From: VGJW01 sp035285595
Lineage (GTDB): Bacteria; Cyanobacteriota; Sericytochromatia; S15B-MN24; VGJW01
Length of the DNA stretch: 64,000 nt
Direction: 5' to 3'
Assembly: GCA_035285595.1 (NCBI GenBank)
Contig: JAYKGV010000059.1
Location: 5,159-69,158, forward strand
Shown: positions 53,479 through 61,406 of the stretch, one piece after another
Layout of the letters: every line of letters starts with the position of its first letter
How positions within the stretch are numbered: the stretch's first letter is position 1
The notes under the pieces: model-generated
What the model saw: only the letters and a program-made list of their open reading frames with translations
Told to the model about the DNA's origin: nothing
The model's database searches: none
Program-made: the position numbers and the translations under genes

Positions 53479-54444
53479 ATGGCAAGCACCACAGAAAGGG
53501 CGTGGGCCGTCGCCGTGCTGGTGCTGGCCATCGGAGGCGCGGTGGGATCTTGGATCCGAGCGCCCAAGCGAAGTCTGGAAGCGGGCGGTGAACTGACGAC
53601 GGGACGTCCCGACGTGGCTCTCCTAGATCTACAGGGCCCCATCACGGATTCCGGCCCGGCTGGCGGCCTCACGGGTGGAACCAGCGGCATCGGGGCACAG
53701 CAAACCGTCAAGTGGCTGCGGCAAGCGGAAAAGGACGGGGCCAGGGCCATACTGGTCCGAATCAACTCTCCAGGCGGTACGGTGGCCGCCTCTCAAATGA
53801 TTTACGAAGAGCTGATGCGGATCCGGACCGTGGCCAAGATTCCCGTCGTAGCTGCATTCGGGGATGTGGCAGCTTCAGGCGGATACTACATTGCGTCAGC
53901 TGCGAACCACATCGTGGCCTTGCCGGGATCCACCACCGGTTCGATCGGCGTCATCCTGCAGGTACAGGAAGTATCGGGCCTGATGGGACGCCTCGGCATT
54001 CGGGACAACACCGTGAAAAGCGGCGCTCGCAAGGACGTGGGCTCGCCGTTTCGCCCCATGGATGCAGGCGATCGGGCGAGTCTGCAGGCTCTCGTGGACG
54101 ACAGCTATGCCCAGTTTCTTGAAGCCATCCGGCGGGGTCGTCCGAAGCTGACGCTGAACAAGCTTAAGCCCTTGGCAGACGGCCGAGTGTTCACGGGGCG
54201 TCAAGCGAAGGCCGTGGGGCTCGTCGATGCGCTCGGTACGCCGCAGGAAGCCCTTTCCAAGGCCGCGGCGCTCGCGGGGGTCGTGGGGGAACCCACGGTG
54301 CGTCGTTACGCCAAGGGTTCATGGCTGGAAGGCTTGCTTGACCTCGAGAGCCACACGCTCCTGGGTGGCGGCGGGGTAGCAAGGCAGCTGGGACTCACCG
54401 CGGGTTCCTGGCCTGCGGGCATTCCGCTGGCGGTGTGGCCGTGA
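53479..54444 (+). CDS. sppA: Signal peptide peptidase SppA (short form)
   Basis: A 321-residue membrane-anchored Ser/Lys protease. A single N-terminal membrane helix (about 7-25) is followed by a ClpP-like domain. The catalytic Ser is in DVAASGGYYIAS (Ser133) and Lys in GARKDVGSPFRPM (Lys185), positioned as in the Bacillus-type short SppA. It removes remnant signal peptides in the membrane. GGGAGG precedes ATG 53479. Its TGA overlaps the next gene (GTGA). Confidence 0.93.
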   Translation: MASTTERAWAVAVLVLAIGGAVGSWIRAPKRSLEAGGELTTGRPDVALLDLQGPITDSGPAGGLTGGTSGIGAQQTVKWLRQAEKDGARAILVRINSPGGTVAASQMIYEELMRIRTVAKIPVVAAFGDVAASGGYYIASAANHIVALPGSTTGSIGVILQVQEVSGLMGRLGIRDNTVKSGARKDVGSPFRPMDAGDRASLQALVDDSYAQFLEAIRRGRPKLTLNKLKPLADGRVFTGRQAKAVGLVDALGTPQEALSKAAALAGVVGEPTVRRYAKGSWLEGLLDLESHTLLGGGGVARQLGLTAGSWPAGIPLAVWP

Positions 54445-54977
54445 CCTTGCTGGACGTTTTCTGGCAGTCCGTCGGACGCCCGTGGTCCCCGCCGCAAGAG
54501 CAACCCCTACTGGCCTCCCGTTTCCTTACGGGACTTGCCATCGCTCTACCCACCTTGCATGTGGCCACCATGCTGCGCTTGCCTGCCATGGCAGGATTGA
54601 TACTGGTTCTGGCCACCCAAGGGCTGTTCCCGCCCTTGATGAAGGTGCATGCGAGCTTAATCCAGCGCCAACTCTTGCGAACGGGGGGACGCGCTCCACT
54701 TGAAGCCATCGACGCAGTGCTTGCAACCTCTTCATGGCCTTGGTTGCTGTGGCCGGTCCTTTCGGGATGGCTGCCGGAGCCTGGCACCTGGATGGTCGCA
54801 CTCGGCCTGCTCGCGTTGCAGCTGGCTCGCGCGGCGCGGGACCTCGCCCACGTCTCGGGCGTCGGTGCGGATCGTTGTCTCGGGGCACTTTTGCGACCGA
54901 TCATCGGAATGCTCGCAGGTTCAGTCATGATCGCGCTCGCGGTGGGCAGCCTGGCTACCGCCCTGCTTGGTCCTTGA
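54441..54977 (+). CDS. Small membrane protein, possibly Yip1-like
   Basis: A 178-residue protein with four or five predicted helices (LTGLAIALPTLHVATML, AMAGLILVLATQGLF, MVALGLLALQLA, MLAGSVMIALAVGSLA). The opening TLLDVFWQSVGRPW has the feel of Yip1 domains but I am not confident. GTG 54441 overlaps the sppA stop by four bases, suggesting coupling; an in-frame GTG at 54435 is possible. No other motif. Confidence 0.65.
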   Translation: MTLLDVFWQSVGRPWSPPQEQPLLASRFLTGLAIALPTLHVATMLRLPAMAGLILVLATQGLFPPLMKVHASLIQRQLLRTGGRAPLEAIDAVLATSSWPWLLWPVLSGWLPEPGTWMVALGLLALQLARAARDLAHVSGVGADRCLGALLRPIIGMLAGSVMIALAVGSLATALLGP

Positions 54978-55389
54978 CTCTCCCCGGCGACGCATCGCTC
55001 CGTGCATCGAATCGCCCTGGACTGCCAGGCGTTGGTGAATGGTGCAGGGGCGCTTCACGCCTCGCCGATGGCTGCGAGCAGGCGCAACCGACCGATGCAC
55101 AGGTTGGGACACCGTACTGGCCATGGCGTTTTAGCCGTTCCCTCCGAAGCATCCATTTCCCAGGGGGGTTCCATGGCCCGGGACCTTGTTGGCCGGACGG
55201 GCCCCACTGACGATGTACGTGCTCGCCTGGCTCAAGGGGTCGATGACTCGTCGGGTGCAACCAAGAGTCGAAAGCTCGGATGACAGCCAGAACTCATATC
55301 AGCCTGGCTCCCGGCTTCGAGACCGACCATCGTCGTGCGGGGCCAGCACGGCCCACGGCCATTCTGCCTCAGGAATCAGGAAGGGCTTA
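54978..55389. other. Intergenic region with no supported gene
   Basis: About 412 bp between the sppA-linked membrane gene and the SulP gene. Several short frames are open on both strands, but none has a recognisable product and no ribosome site or repeat stands out. No tRNA or convincing terminator was found. Confidence 0.5.
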
Positions 55390-56946
55390 TCAGGCCTGCT
55401 TCAGACGGGAGGCACGACGAGAATGGAAGCGATCGCTGAGGTAGTCCCAATCCATCTCCACCCTGCCCCCTGTCGACTGATGGCGTTGGGACCAATCGAG
55501 CATCAGGTCGAGGCAGGCCGGATCGATATACTCGAGGCCTTCACTATCCACACGAAGGCGATCTCCCGGCGGTACCCTCTCGAGCGCAGCCGCCAGAATC
55601 GGTAGACGCAGAAACGTCGCCACGCCACGAAGCTGCAACACCTGGCCCCCGGCCGTCTCGTCCCGAGTGAGCTCCACATCGAGGCGGCTGAAAGTCCAAA
55701 TCAGTTTGGCCAGAGCAAGGGCGATCCCGATAAGCACACCCTCAAGCAGGTTCGTGGCCACAATGGCCCCGACGGTCACCAGATAGATGGCCACCTCGCT
55801 GCGCCCATAAGGGAGCAACTCCTTGATGGCCCTCGGATTAAGCAACTTGAAACCTGTGTAGACCAGGATGGCGGCCAAACTGGACACGGGAATCAATTCG
55901 AGCACGGAAGCCAGCAGCACCACAAAAGCCAAAATCCAGAAACCGTGCAGGATGGCCGATATCCGAGTACGTCCCCCTGCCTCCACGTTGGCCGAGCTGC
56001 GCACGATGACACCCGTGACCGGAATGGCACCCACGAGGCCGCACAGTGTGTTACCCACCCCCTGAGCCAACATCTCCCTGTCATATTGAGTCCTGGGACC
56101 GTCGTGCAACTTGTCGACAGCCGTGGCACAGAGCAGAGTCTCGGCGCTGGCGATGATGGCCACCGCCAAGGCCTCGCTCCAGACGCCGAGATCCGCCAAC
56201 AGGACCAAATCAGCCACGGACGGCCACCGAAGCGCCAAGAGCAAGTTGGCCGGGACGGCCACATGCTTGATGGGCAATCCCACCCACCCGGACACCAGCA
56301 CAGCCACCGTCACCGCCAGCACAGGGGCCGGCAGAAGCCGCAGTCTGGAGGGTACGAAACGAGTCCAAAGAACCATGACGCCGACTGTCAGGACACCGAT
56401 GGCCGCCGCGAGATGATGAACGGAACCATCCGCAGGAACCAGCGCCTTGATCATCGTCTCCGGCAGGGCCAGCAAGTTGGAGATGCCGCCCCCCGTGGGG
56501 CCGCTGTCCATCACGACGTGCAACTGACTCAACATGATGAGGCAGCCGATGCCTCCCATCATGCCGTGAATCACGGCAGGAGACACAGCCCGAAACCAGC
56601 TGCCTACCCGCAACAGACCTGCAGCCACCTGCATCAGTCCGGCCAATATGACGATGACAGCCAATCCAGGAAGGCCAAATTTCTGGACGATTTCCCACAC
56701 GATGACGGTCAAACCCGCTGCGGGGCCGCTGACCTGCAAGGGAGCGCCAGCCAGACTGCCGACCACGATGCCACCGATGATGCCTGACACAAGCCCAAGG
56801 GCAGGCGGCACGCCCGAAGCAATGGCAACTCCCATGCACAAGGGAAGAGCCACCAGAAAAACCACCACGGAAGCCATGAGGTCACTCAAAACCGCAGGGC
56901 CCCGACCTGATTCCGGACGAGAATCTGCTGCAACCGAATCCTTCAC
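55390..56946 (-). CDS. SulP-family anion transporter (probable bicarbonate transporter)
   Basis: A 518-residue membrane protein with about 11-12 helices and a C-terminal STAS domain (about 430-510, DRLRVDSEGLEYIDPACLDL). Family signatures include PLCMGVAIASGVPPALGLVSG and VSGPAAGLTVIVWEIV. In this group, genes that sit beside a beta-carbonic anhydrase are typically BicA-like bicarbonate transporters. The start is GTG 56946, overlapping the carbonic anhydrase stop (GTGA). Sulfate or other anions remain possible substrates. Confidence 0.88.
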   Translation of the reverse strand: MKDSVAADSRPESGRGPAVLSDLMASVVVFLVALPLCMGVAIASGVPPALGLVSGIIGGIVVGSLAGAPLQVSGPAAGLTVIVWEIVQKFGLPGLAVIVILAGLMQVAAGLLRVGSWFRAVSPAVIHGMMGGIGCLIMLSQLHVVMDSGPTGGGISNLLALPETMIKALVPADGSVHHLAAAIGVLTVGVMVLWTRFVPSRLRLLPAPVLAVTVAVLVSGWVGLPIKHVAVPANLLLALRWPSVADLVLLADLGVWSEALAVAIIASAETLLCATAVDKLHDGPRTQYDREMLAQGVGNTLCGLVGAIPVTGVIVRSSANVEAGGRTRISAILHGFWILAFVVLLASVLELIPVSSLAAILVYTGFKLLNPRAIKELLPYGRSEVAIYLVTVGAIVATNLLEGVLIGIALALAKLIWTFSRLDVELTRDETAGGQVLQLRGVATFLRLPILAAALERVPPGDRLRVDSEGLEYIDPACLDLMLDWSQRHQSTGGRVEMDWDYLSDRFHSRRASRLKQA

Positions 56947-57600
56947 GCAGACACCCCCGCCGTGACAGGCTTTCTTGTGGGCTCATCGGCCAGCGGCACG
57001 AAGGCGCGGGTCACCTCGTCGAAGGCCGAGACCCCGCCCGTCTCGAGGTCATAGACCCAACCGTGCAGACGCAGATCACCCGTGGCGAGCCTGGCAGCCA
57101 CCGCCGGATGGGTCCGCAGGTGGTCCATCTGCATCAGCACATTGACCTCGATGGCCGCCTGAATTCGAGCGCGACCTTCCAGATGACCGAAATTGTCCCG
57201 AACGACCCGTCGGGTGGACTCCGCATGCTTGAGCCACGCACTCACGGAGGGGAGCTCGGCCAGAGTTTCGGGCTTGAGAATCGCTTTCATCGCTCCGCAA
57301 TCAGAGTGCCCACACACGATGATGTCCTTGACCCCCAGGACGGCCACCGCATACTCTATGAGCCAGCCCTCACCACCGTTCGCAGCACCATGGGGCGGCA
57401 TAATGTTGCCTGCGTTGCGGATGATGAAGAGTTCGCCGGGCTCAGACTGCGTGACCAGGCTTGGGGCTGATTCGAGAATCCGCGCACGTGATGAACAGGA
57501 CCTCGGGTGCTTGTCCGAGGGCCAACTTGGCGAACAAGTCCTTGAATCCATGGAAGACCTCGCCTTGAAATTTCTGAATGCCTTCGAGCAGCTTTCTCAC
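56943..57600 (-). pseudogene. Beta-carbonic anhydrase broken by one extra C
   Basis: Reading from GTG 57600 gives the normal N-terminus of a bacterial beta-carbonic anhydrase (MRKLLEGIQKFQGEVFHGF) and the active-site clause FITCADSRISP. It then runs into TGA at 57442-57444 after 52 codons. The rest, from SLVTQSEPGELFIIRNAGN through CGHSDCGA to the end at 56943, is intact in the next phase. Removing one C from the run of four at 57463-57466 restores ADSRISPSLVTQSEPGEL. All zinc ligands (Cys, Asp-Arg, His, Cys) are otherwise present. It may be a true mutation, an assembly error or a +1 frameshift site (CCC-A). It lies between the ArsR gene and SulP, as expected for a bicarbonate operon. Confidence 0.85.
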
Positions 57601-57652
57601 AGGAACGACCTTTCGTCACGCGCACCGGGAGTGGGGGGAAGGGCGTGAGCGG

Positions 57653-58009
57653 TCAATTTCCGTCTGACCAGAGTTGACGAACCGCCTCGATGGCCGACAA
57701 GAACTCCTCGGCCGGCACACTGCCCCCCGCCACGAAAGCCAGCCCCGCCACCAACCAGGCAGCCAACTCGGGCTGGGTGAGATGGTACATCACGTTGCGC
57801 CCCACCTTGCGCTCCGAGACCAGACGATGTGCCTTCAACACGCTCAGCAGCTGCGACGTCCGGGGCTGACTGAGCCCGAGCGCCTCCTGCAGGGAGGTCA
57901 CATCCCGCTCACCCGTACGCAACTCCTCAAGAATCTGCAGGCGTGCTGGATGAGAAAGTACGGACAGCAGGCTCGCGTACTCCTTGGTCATCAGCAATCG
58001 ATGAGGCAC
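57653..58009 (-). CDS. ArsR-family winged-helix regulator
   Basis: A 118-residue ArsR/SmtB-type regulator. The helix-turn-helix is in VTSLQEALGLSQPRTSQLLSV and the wing in SERKVGRNVMYHL. No obvious metal-binding Cys pair is visible, so the signal may be a small molecule or redox state. It lies just upstream of the carbonic anhydrase and SulP genes on the same strand, with a palindromic operator in its promoter, so it probably represses the operon. The start is ATG 58009 or 57991. Confidence 0.88.
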   Translation of the reverse strand: MPHRLLMTKEYASLLSVLSHPARLQILEELRTGERDVTSLQEALGLSQPRTSQLLSVLKAHRLVSERKVGRNVMYHLTQPELAAWLVAGLAFVAGGSVPAEEFLSAIEAVRQLWSDGN

Positions 58010-58037
58010 CGCACACCCCTGAAAGCATAACAGTATA

Positions 58038-58065
58038 GATATATGCGCATATTATAATATTTCAA
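58038..58065 (-). promoter_or_regulatory. Promoter of the ArsR-carbonic anhydrase-SulP operon
   Basis: On the minus strand TTGAAA (58065-58060) and TATATC (58043-58038) are separated by 16 bp. The whole region is strikingly AT-rich against a GC-rich background, and the operator palindrome lies in the spacer. Confidence 0.6.
58041..58052 (-). promoter_or_regulatory. Palindromic operator, ArsR-type
   Basis: ATATGCGCATAT is a perfect 12-bp palindrome located between the -35 and -10 elements. ArsR-family operators are typically AT-rich dyads in this position, so binding would block RNA polymerase. Confidence 0.6.
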
Positions 58066-58093
58066 GCCCCATACCCCCGAAACCCACCCGCCC

Positions 58094-58432
58094 TCACAAG
58101 TTCCGGGCATCCCAGATCCCGCTGGCAAGCAGATGCCCGCCTTGCGGACCGGCGGCCCTGCGTAGCGCCCCTGCGGCTCGGGAACGCACTCGAAAAGTCA
58201 TCTGAGCGGCCGTGTCCGGTGGCCCCTCAAGCAACCAGGCCTTGCCAGTCCAAGCACCTTCGACCACGACGGCCGGCTCGTCGCCCCATTCGACGACCAG
58301 CACCTCACCCTCGGGCAGCTCGGCCGTCGCCAAAACCACAGGCCGTCCCTCGAGCATCTCAGGGCGCACGTTCAGCAATCGACGGGCTGCGGCAGCACGG
58401 AAAGGCCACCATCGGGAAGGTACGAATCTCAC
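58094..58432 (-). CDS. Small hypothetical protein downstream of folD
   Basis: A 112-residue protein with a basic N-terminus (SRWWPFRAAAARRLLNV) followed by strands (GRPVVLATAELPEGEVLVVE and WTGKAWLLEGPPD) and a basic C-terminus. Unrecognised. GTG 58432 overlaps the folD stop (GTGA), so it is translationally coupled to folD. The open frame continues upstream, but that part is inside folD. Confidence 0.65.
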   Translation of the reverse strand: MRFVPSRWWPFRAAAARRLLNVRPEMLEGRPVVLATAELPEGEVLVVEWGDEPAVVVEGAWTGKAWLLEGPPDTAAQMTFRVRSRAAGALRRAAGPQGGHLLASGIWDARNL

Positions 58433-59298
58433 GACGCGTAAGGTGCCTCGAGTGGGGCGTGACCTTCTCTTCTGCCATGGGCTCGCCACGTATTGACAAG
58501 CAACATCGCGACGGTCATCGGACCCACCCCGCCCGGAACCGGGGTCCACGCCTGCACCCGAGGTACTTCGCCTTGCCAGTCGACATCACCGGTAAGTCCG
58601 CCCTCCCTGCGCGGATGAATGCCGACATCCACCACCACGGACTCCGGGGAGCACCACGCGCCCTTGATGAGACCGGACCGCCCAGCCGCCACGACCACAA
58701 GGTCAGCCGAGGCAACCAAAGCCTCAAGGTCGCGCGTCCGGCTGTGGGCCACGGTCACCGTCGCATCGGCGTGAAGCAGCATCTGGGCCATTGGACGTCC
58801 CACGATCCGACTACGCCCGATGACGAGAGCACGAGCTCCGCTCAGGTTCACACCGTGTGCGCGCAAGAGCTCCATCACTCCCGCAGGCGTGCACGGTGGC
58901 AGGTCCGGCACACCCGTCGCCAGCCTGCCGGCCTGGTGTATGCCCAAGCCGTCAACATCCATCTCCCCCGGGATATCCTCAAGCAGGACGTCCGCATCGA
59001 GAGGCGGGGGAACCGGCAGCTGCAGCATCAGCCCATCAATCTCCGGCCGAGCCGCCAGGTCGCGCAGGACCTCCTGCACACGCTCCATCGACGTGTCCTC
59101 TGGCAGAACCATGTCTTCGACCAAGAACCCCGCGGCACGAGCTGCAGTGGCTTTCTGCCTCACATAGACGGCCGAAGCGGGATCCTCGCCCACCCTGACC
59201 ACGGCCAGTCCGGGAGGACGTCCCCCGGTCCCGACCCAATCCGCCACCGCCCGTGCCAGATGTTCACGCCACAGCCCGGCGACGAACCGCCCATCCAT
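58429..59298 (-). CDS. folD: Methylenetetrahydrofolate dehydrogenase/cyclohydrolase FolD
   Basis: A 289-residue bifunctional one-carbon enzyme. Signatures visible are VYVRQKATAARAAGF (catalytic Lys), LMLQLPVPPPLD, VIGRSRIVGRPMAQ and PVPGGVGPMTVAML. It oxidises 5,10-methylene-THF and hydrolyses the product to 10-formyl-THF in the cytoplasm. ATG 59298 starts the conserved sequence. It is followed by a small unknown gene and preceded by a FlK-like gene. Confidence 0.94.
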   Translation of the reverse strand: MDGRFVAGLWREHLARAVADWVGTGGRPPGLAVVRVGEDPASAVYVRQKATAARAAGFLVEDMVLPEDTSMERVQEVLRDLAARPEIDGLMLQLPVPPPLDADVLLEDIPGEMDVDGLGIHQAGRLATGVPDLPPCTPAGVMELLRAHGVNLSGARALVIGRSRIVGRPMAQMLLHADATVTVAHSRTRDLEALVASADLVVVAAGRSGLIKGAWCSPESVVVDVGIHPRREGGLTGDVDWQGEVPRVQAWTPVPGGVGPMTVAMLLVNTWRAHGRREGHAPLEAPYAS

Positions 59299-59332
59299 CC
59301 TGCCCGGTCGCCCGACATCCACAGCAGAAGCC

Positions 59333-59740
59333 TCAGGCCTTCGGACGCTTGTCCGCAAGCCGCGCCATCAAGCGCTCGGCCTCGAGAACAAACCGCTCCA
59401 ACTCGCCATCAGCGACCCGGTCGCGCTCGTCATCCACTTCGATCCTGAAGAGAAGACGTCGGCCATCTGCCGCCATGAGCGTGGCACGCACCAGAACGTG
59501 ATGTCCCATGGGCGTAGCGACCCGATGCTGCAGGGACACCCGGGTCGTCACCGTCGTCATGCCCAAAGGCAGGACATCGGCAAGGGCGGACACGGCAGCT
59601 CTCTCTGCTAGCGCAACCAGCTCGGCCGTCGACAGCAGGGGCAAGGCGCCGCCACCGCGAGAGACCGCCGTGCAGTCCGCGGTGACCTGCAGATCGGCCG
59701 TGCCGACCCGTCCCAACAAGTGCTCCAGCGCATCCCTCAT
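59333..59740 (-). CDS. FlK-like hotdog thioesterase
   Basis: A 135-residue hotdog-fold protein of the fluoroacetyl-CoA thioesterase (FlK) type. The motif STAELVALAERAAV has the catalytic Thr/Ser and Glu positions, and LQHRVATPMGHHV the His, as in FlK. Homologues in non-fluorinating bacteria hydrolyse other short acyl-CoAs. ATG 59740 begins the conserved sequence. It lies upstream of folD on the same strand, 34 bp from its start. Confidence 0.82.
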   Translation of the reverse strand: MRDALEHLLGRVGTADLQVTADCTAVSRGGGALPLLSTAELVALAERAAVSALADVLPLGMTTVTTRVSLQHRVATPMGHHVLVRATLMAADGRRLLFRIEVDDERDRVADGELERFVLEAERLMARLADKRPKA

Positions 59741-59854
59741 ATCAGCATCATAACGCCTCGAAGGCTCACACCTCCACACCACGTGGCTTGGCTGGGCCAC
59801 GGCGAACCTCGATGTCAGGGCCGAACTGGCGGCAACGAGACGAGGTCACTTGGC

Positions 59855-59884
59855 TTGACGCCAATGATCCGGTCAAGATATACA
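59855..59884 (+). promoter_or_regulatory. Candidate promoter for isocitrate dehydrogenase
   Basis: TTGACG (59855-59860) and TATACA (59879-59884) are separated by 18 bp, 45 bp upstream of the GTG start. Confidence 0.5.
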
Positions 59885-59928
59885 GAGGCAATATCTTTCG
59901 TTCACGGCTTGATTTCGGGGGGGTCCAG

Positions 59929-61371
59929 GTGACCGAGCAGACAACGACCGGAACCGCGGCAACCGCGCCCAGACTCTCCGGCAACCTACCCGTCGTGCTC
60001 ATCCCCGGCGACGGGATTGGACCCGAGATCACCTCCTGTGTGCGTGAAGTTCTGGAAGCCGCAGGCGCACCCCTTGCCTGGCAGGTGCATCCCGCAGGTC
60101 TGTGTTGCACAGCCGACCATCCCAGCGGTCTTCCCGACGCCACGATGGAGGCGATTTCGCGGCATCGCATTGCCCTGAAGGGGCCGACAGAAACTCCTTC
60201 GGGCAGCGGTCACAAAAGCGTCAACGTCACCATTCGCAAGGGCTTGGAACTCTATGCGAATGTCAGGCCCGTCCGATCCTTTCCTGGCATTCCTAGCAGA
60301 TATGACCATGTCGACCTCCTCCTCGTCAGAGAGAACATCGAGGACACCTATGGAGGCATCGAGCATTATCAGACCCCTGATGTGGCGCAAGGCCTAAAGG
60401 TCATCACCCGGCCCGGCACGATAGCGGCTTGCCTTCGTGCCTTCGAGATGGCCCGCGATCAGGGTCGCCGTCGCGTCACGTGCGTGCACAAAGCCAACAT
60501 CCACAAACTGACGGATGGTCTCTTCCTCGAGTGCTTCCGCGAGGTGGCGGCTCGCTTCCCGGACATCGCATCCGATGACATCCTGGTCGACAACCTCTGC
60601 ATGCAACTTGTGAAGGACCCTTCGAGGTTCGATGTGCTGGTGCTTCCCAATCTCTATGGGGACATCGTCAGCGACCTGTGCGCAGGGCTGGTGGGAGGAT
60701 TGGGAGTCGCACCGTCCGGCAACTTGGGAGACCGAATCGCGGTATTCGAAGCCGTGCATGGATCGGCACCGGACATCGCGGGCAAGGGTGTGGCCAATCC
60801 GACGGCCCTGCTGCTCGCGGCCATCCAAATGCTGCGGCACCTCGGTCTCCTGAAGGTGGCGAAGCGGATCGAACTTGGATTGGAAACCGTGTTGGATTCG
60901 GGGGTACGCACGGCTGATCTTGGTGGCAAGGCAGGATCCGCAGAGTTCACGGCCAGCCTGATCGCAGCCTTGCCGCCGGCGGAAGGCGAAAGCGAAACCC
61001 CCGTGGTCCCCGGAAGCGTCTCGCAGCCCACAGACTCTACTCCCCCACTTGGGGCCACCTTGGAGACGAGGGGCCTCGATATCTTCGTCGAACATCATGA
61101 TCTCACGACCGTCCCGCCGGTTCCTCACGAGGCAGGCGGCATGCGCCTCTCCATGATTTCCAACCGCGGCACGAAGGTCTGGCCGGGACAACTGCCCGAC
61201 ATCAGAATGGTCAATTGGTATAGGTGCAGATACATGGCAGAAAATGCCGTCTCCGACGCCGCTGTCCTCGAAGCTCTCCAAGCCGTCGGGCAGCAGTGTC
61301 CGTGGGTTCACGTCGAGCGCCTACGGACCCTGGAGGGTCGGCCGATGTACTCGAAGGCCCAAGGAGAGTAG
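59929..61371 (+). CDS. icd: Isocitrate dehydrogenase, Thermus-type (NADP-dependent)
   Basis: A 480-residue beta-decarboxylating dehydrogenase. The opening PVVLIPGDGIGPEIT, the NVRPVRSFPGIPSRYD and NIEDTYGGIEH segments and the LPNLYGDIVSDLCAGLVGG metal site are all intact. The C-terminal extension of about 130 residues is typical of the longer Thermus-type isocitrate dehydrogenases rather than the E. coli type. GTG 59929 follows a long G run (SD-like). It produces 2-oxoglutarate in the TCA cycle. Cofactor choice (NADP or NAD) and the substrate are inferred from family. Confidence 0.88.
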   Translation: MTEQTTTGTAATAPRLSGNLPVVLIPGDGIGPEITSCVREVLEAAGAPLAWQVHPAGLCCTADHPSGLPDATMEAISRHRIALKGPTETPSGSGHKSVNVTIRKGLELYANVRPVRSFPGIPSRYDHVDLLLVRENIEDTYGGIEHYQTPDVAQGLKVITRPGTIAACLRAFEMARDQGRRRVTCVHKANIHKLTDGLFLECFREVAARFPDIASDDILVDNLCMQLVKDPSRFDVLVLPNLYGDIVSDLCAGLVGGLGVAPSGNLGDRIAVFEAVHGSAPDIAGKGVANPTALLLAAIQMLRHLGLLKVAKRIELGLETVLDSGVRTADLGGKAGSAEFTASLIAALPPAEGESETPVVPGSVSQPTDSTPPLGATLETRGLDIFVEHHDLTTVPPVPHEAGGMRLSMISNRGTKVWPGQLPDIRMVNWYRCRYMAENAVSDAAVLEALQAVGQQCPWVHVERLRTLEGRPMYSKAQGE

Positions 61372-61406
61372 GGCGGCCGCGGCGAGGAGCGAGGTGGGCG
61401 CTGCGT

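Noticed and set aside
54978..55389. Small open frames on both strands
   Set aside because: No ribosome site and no similarity to any family known to me; treated as intergenic.
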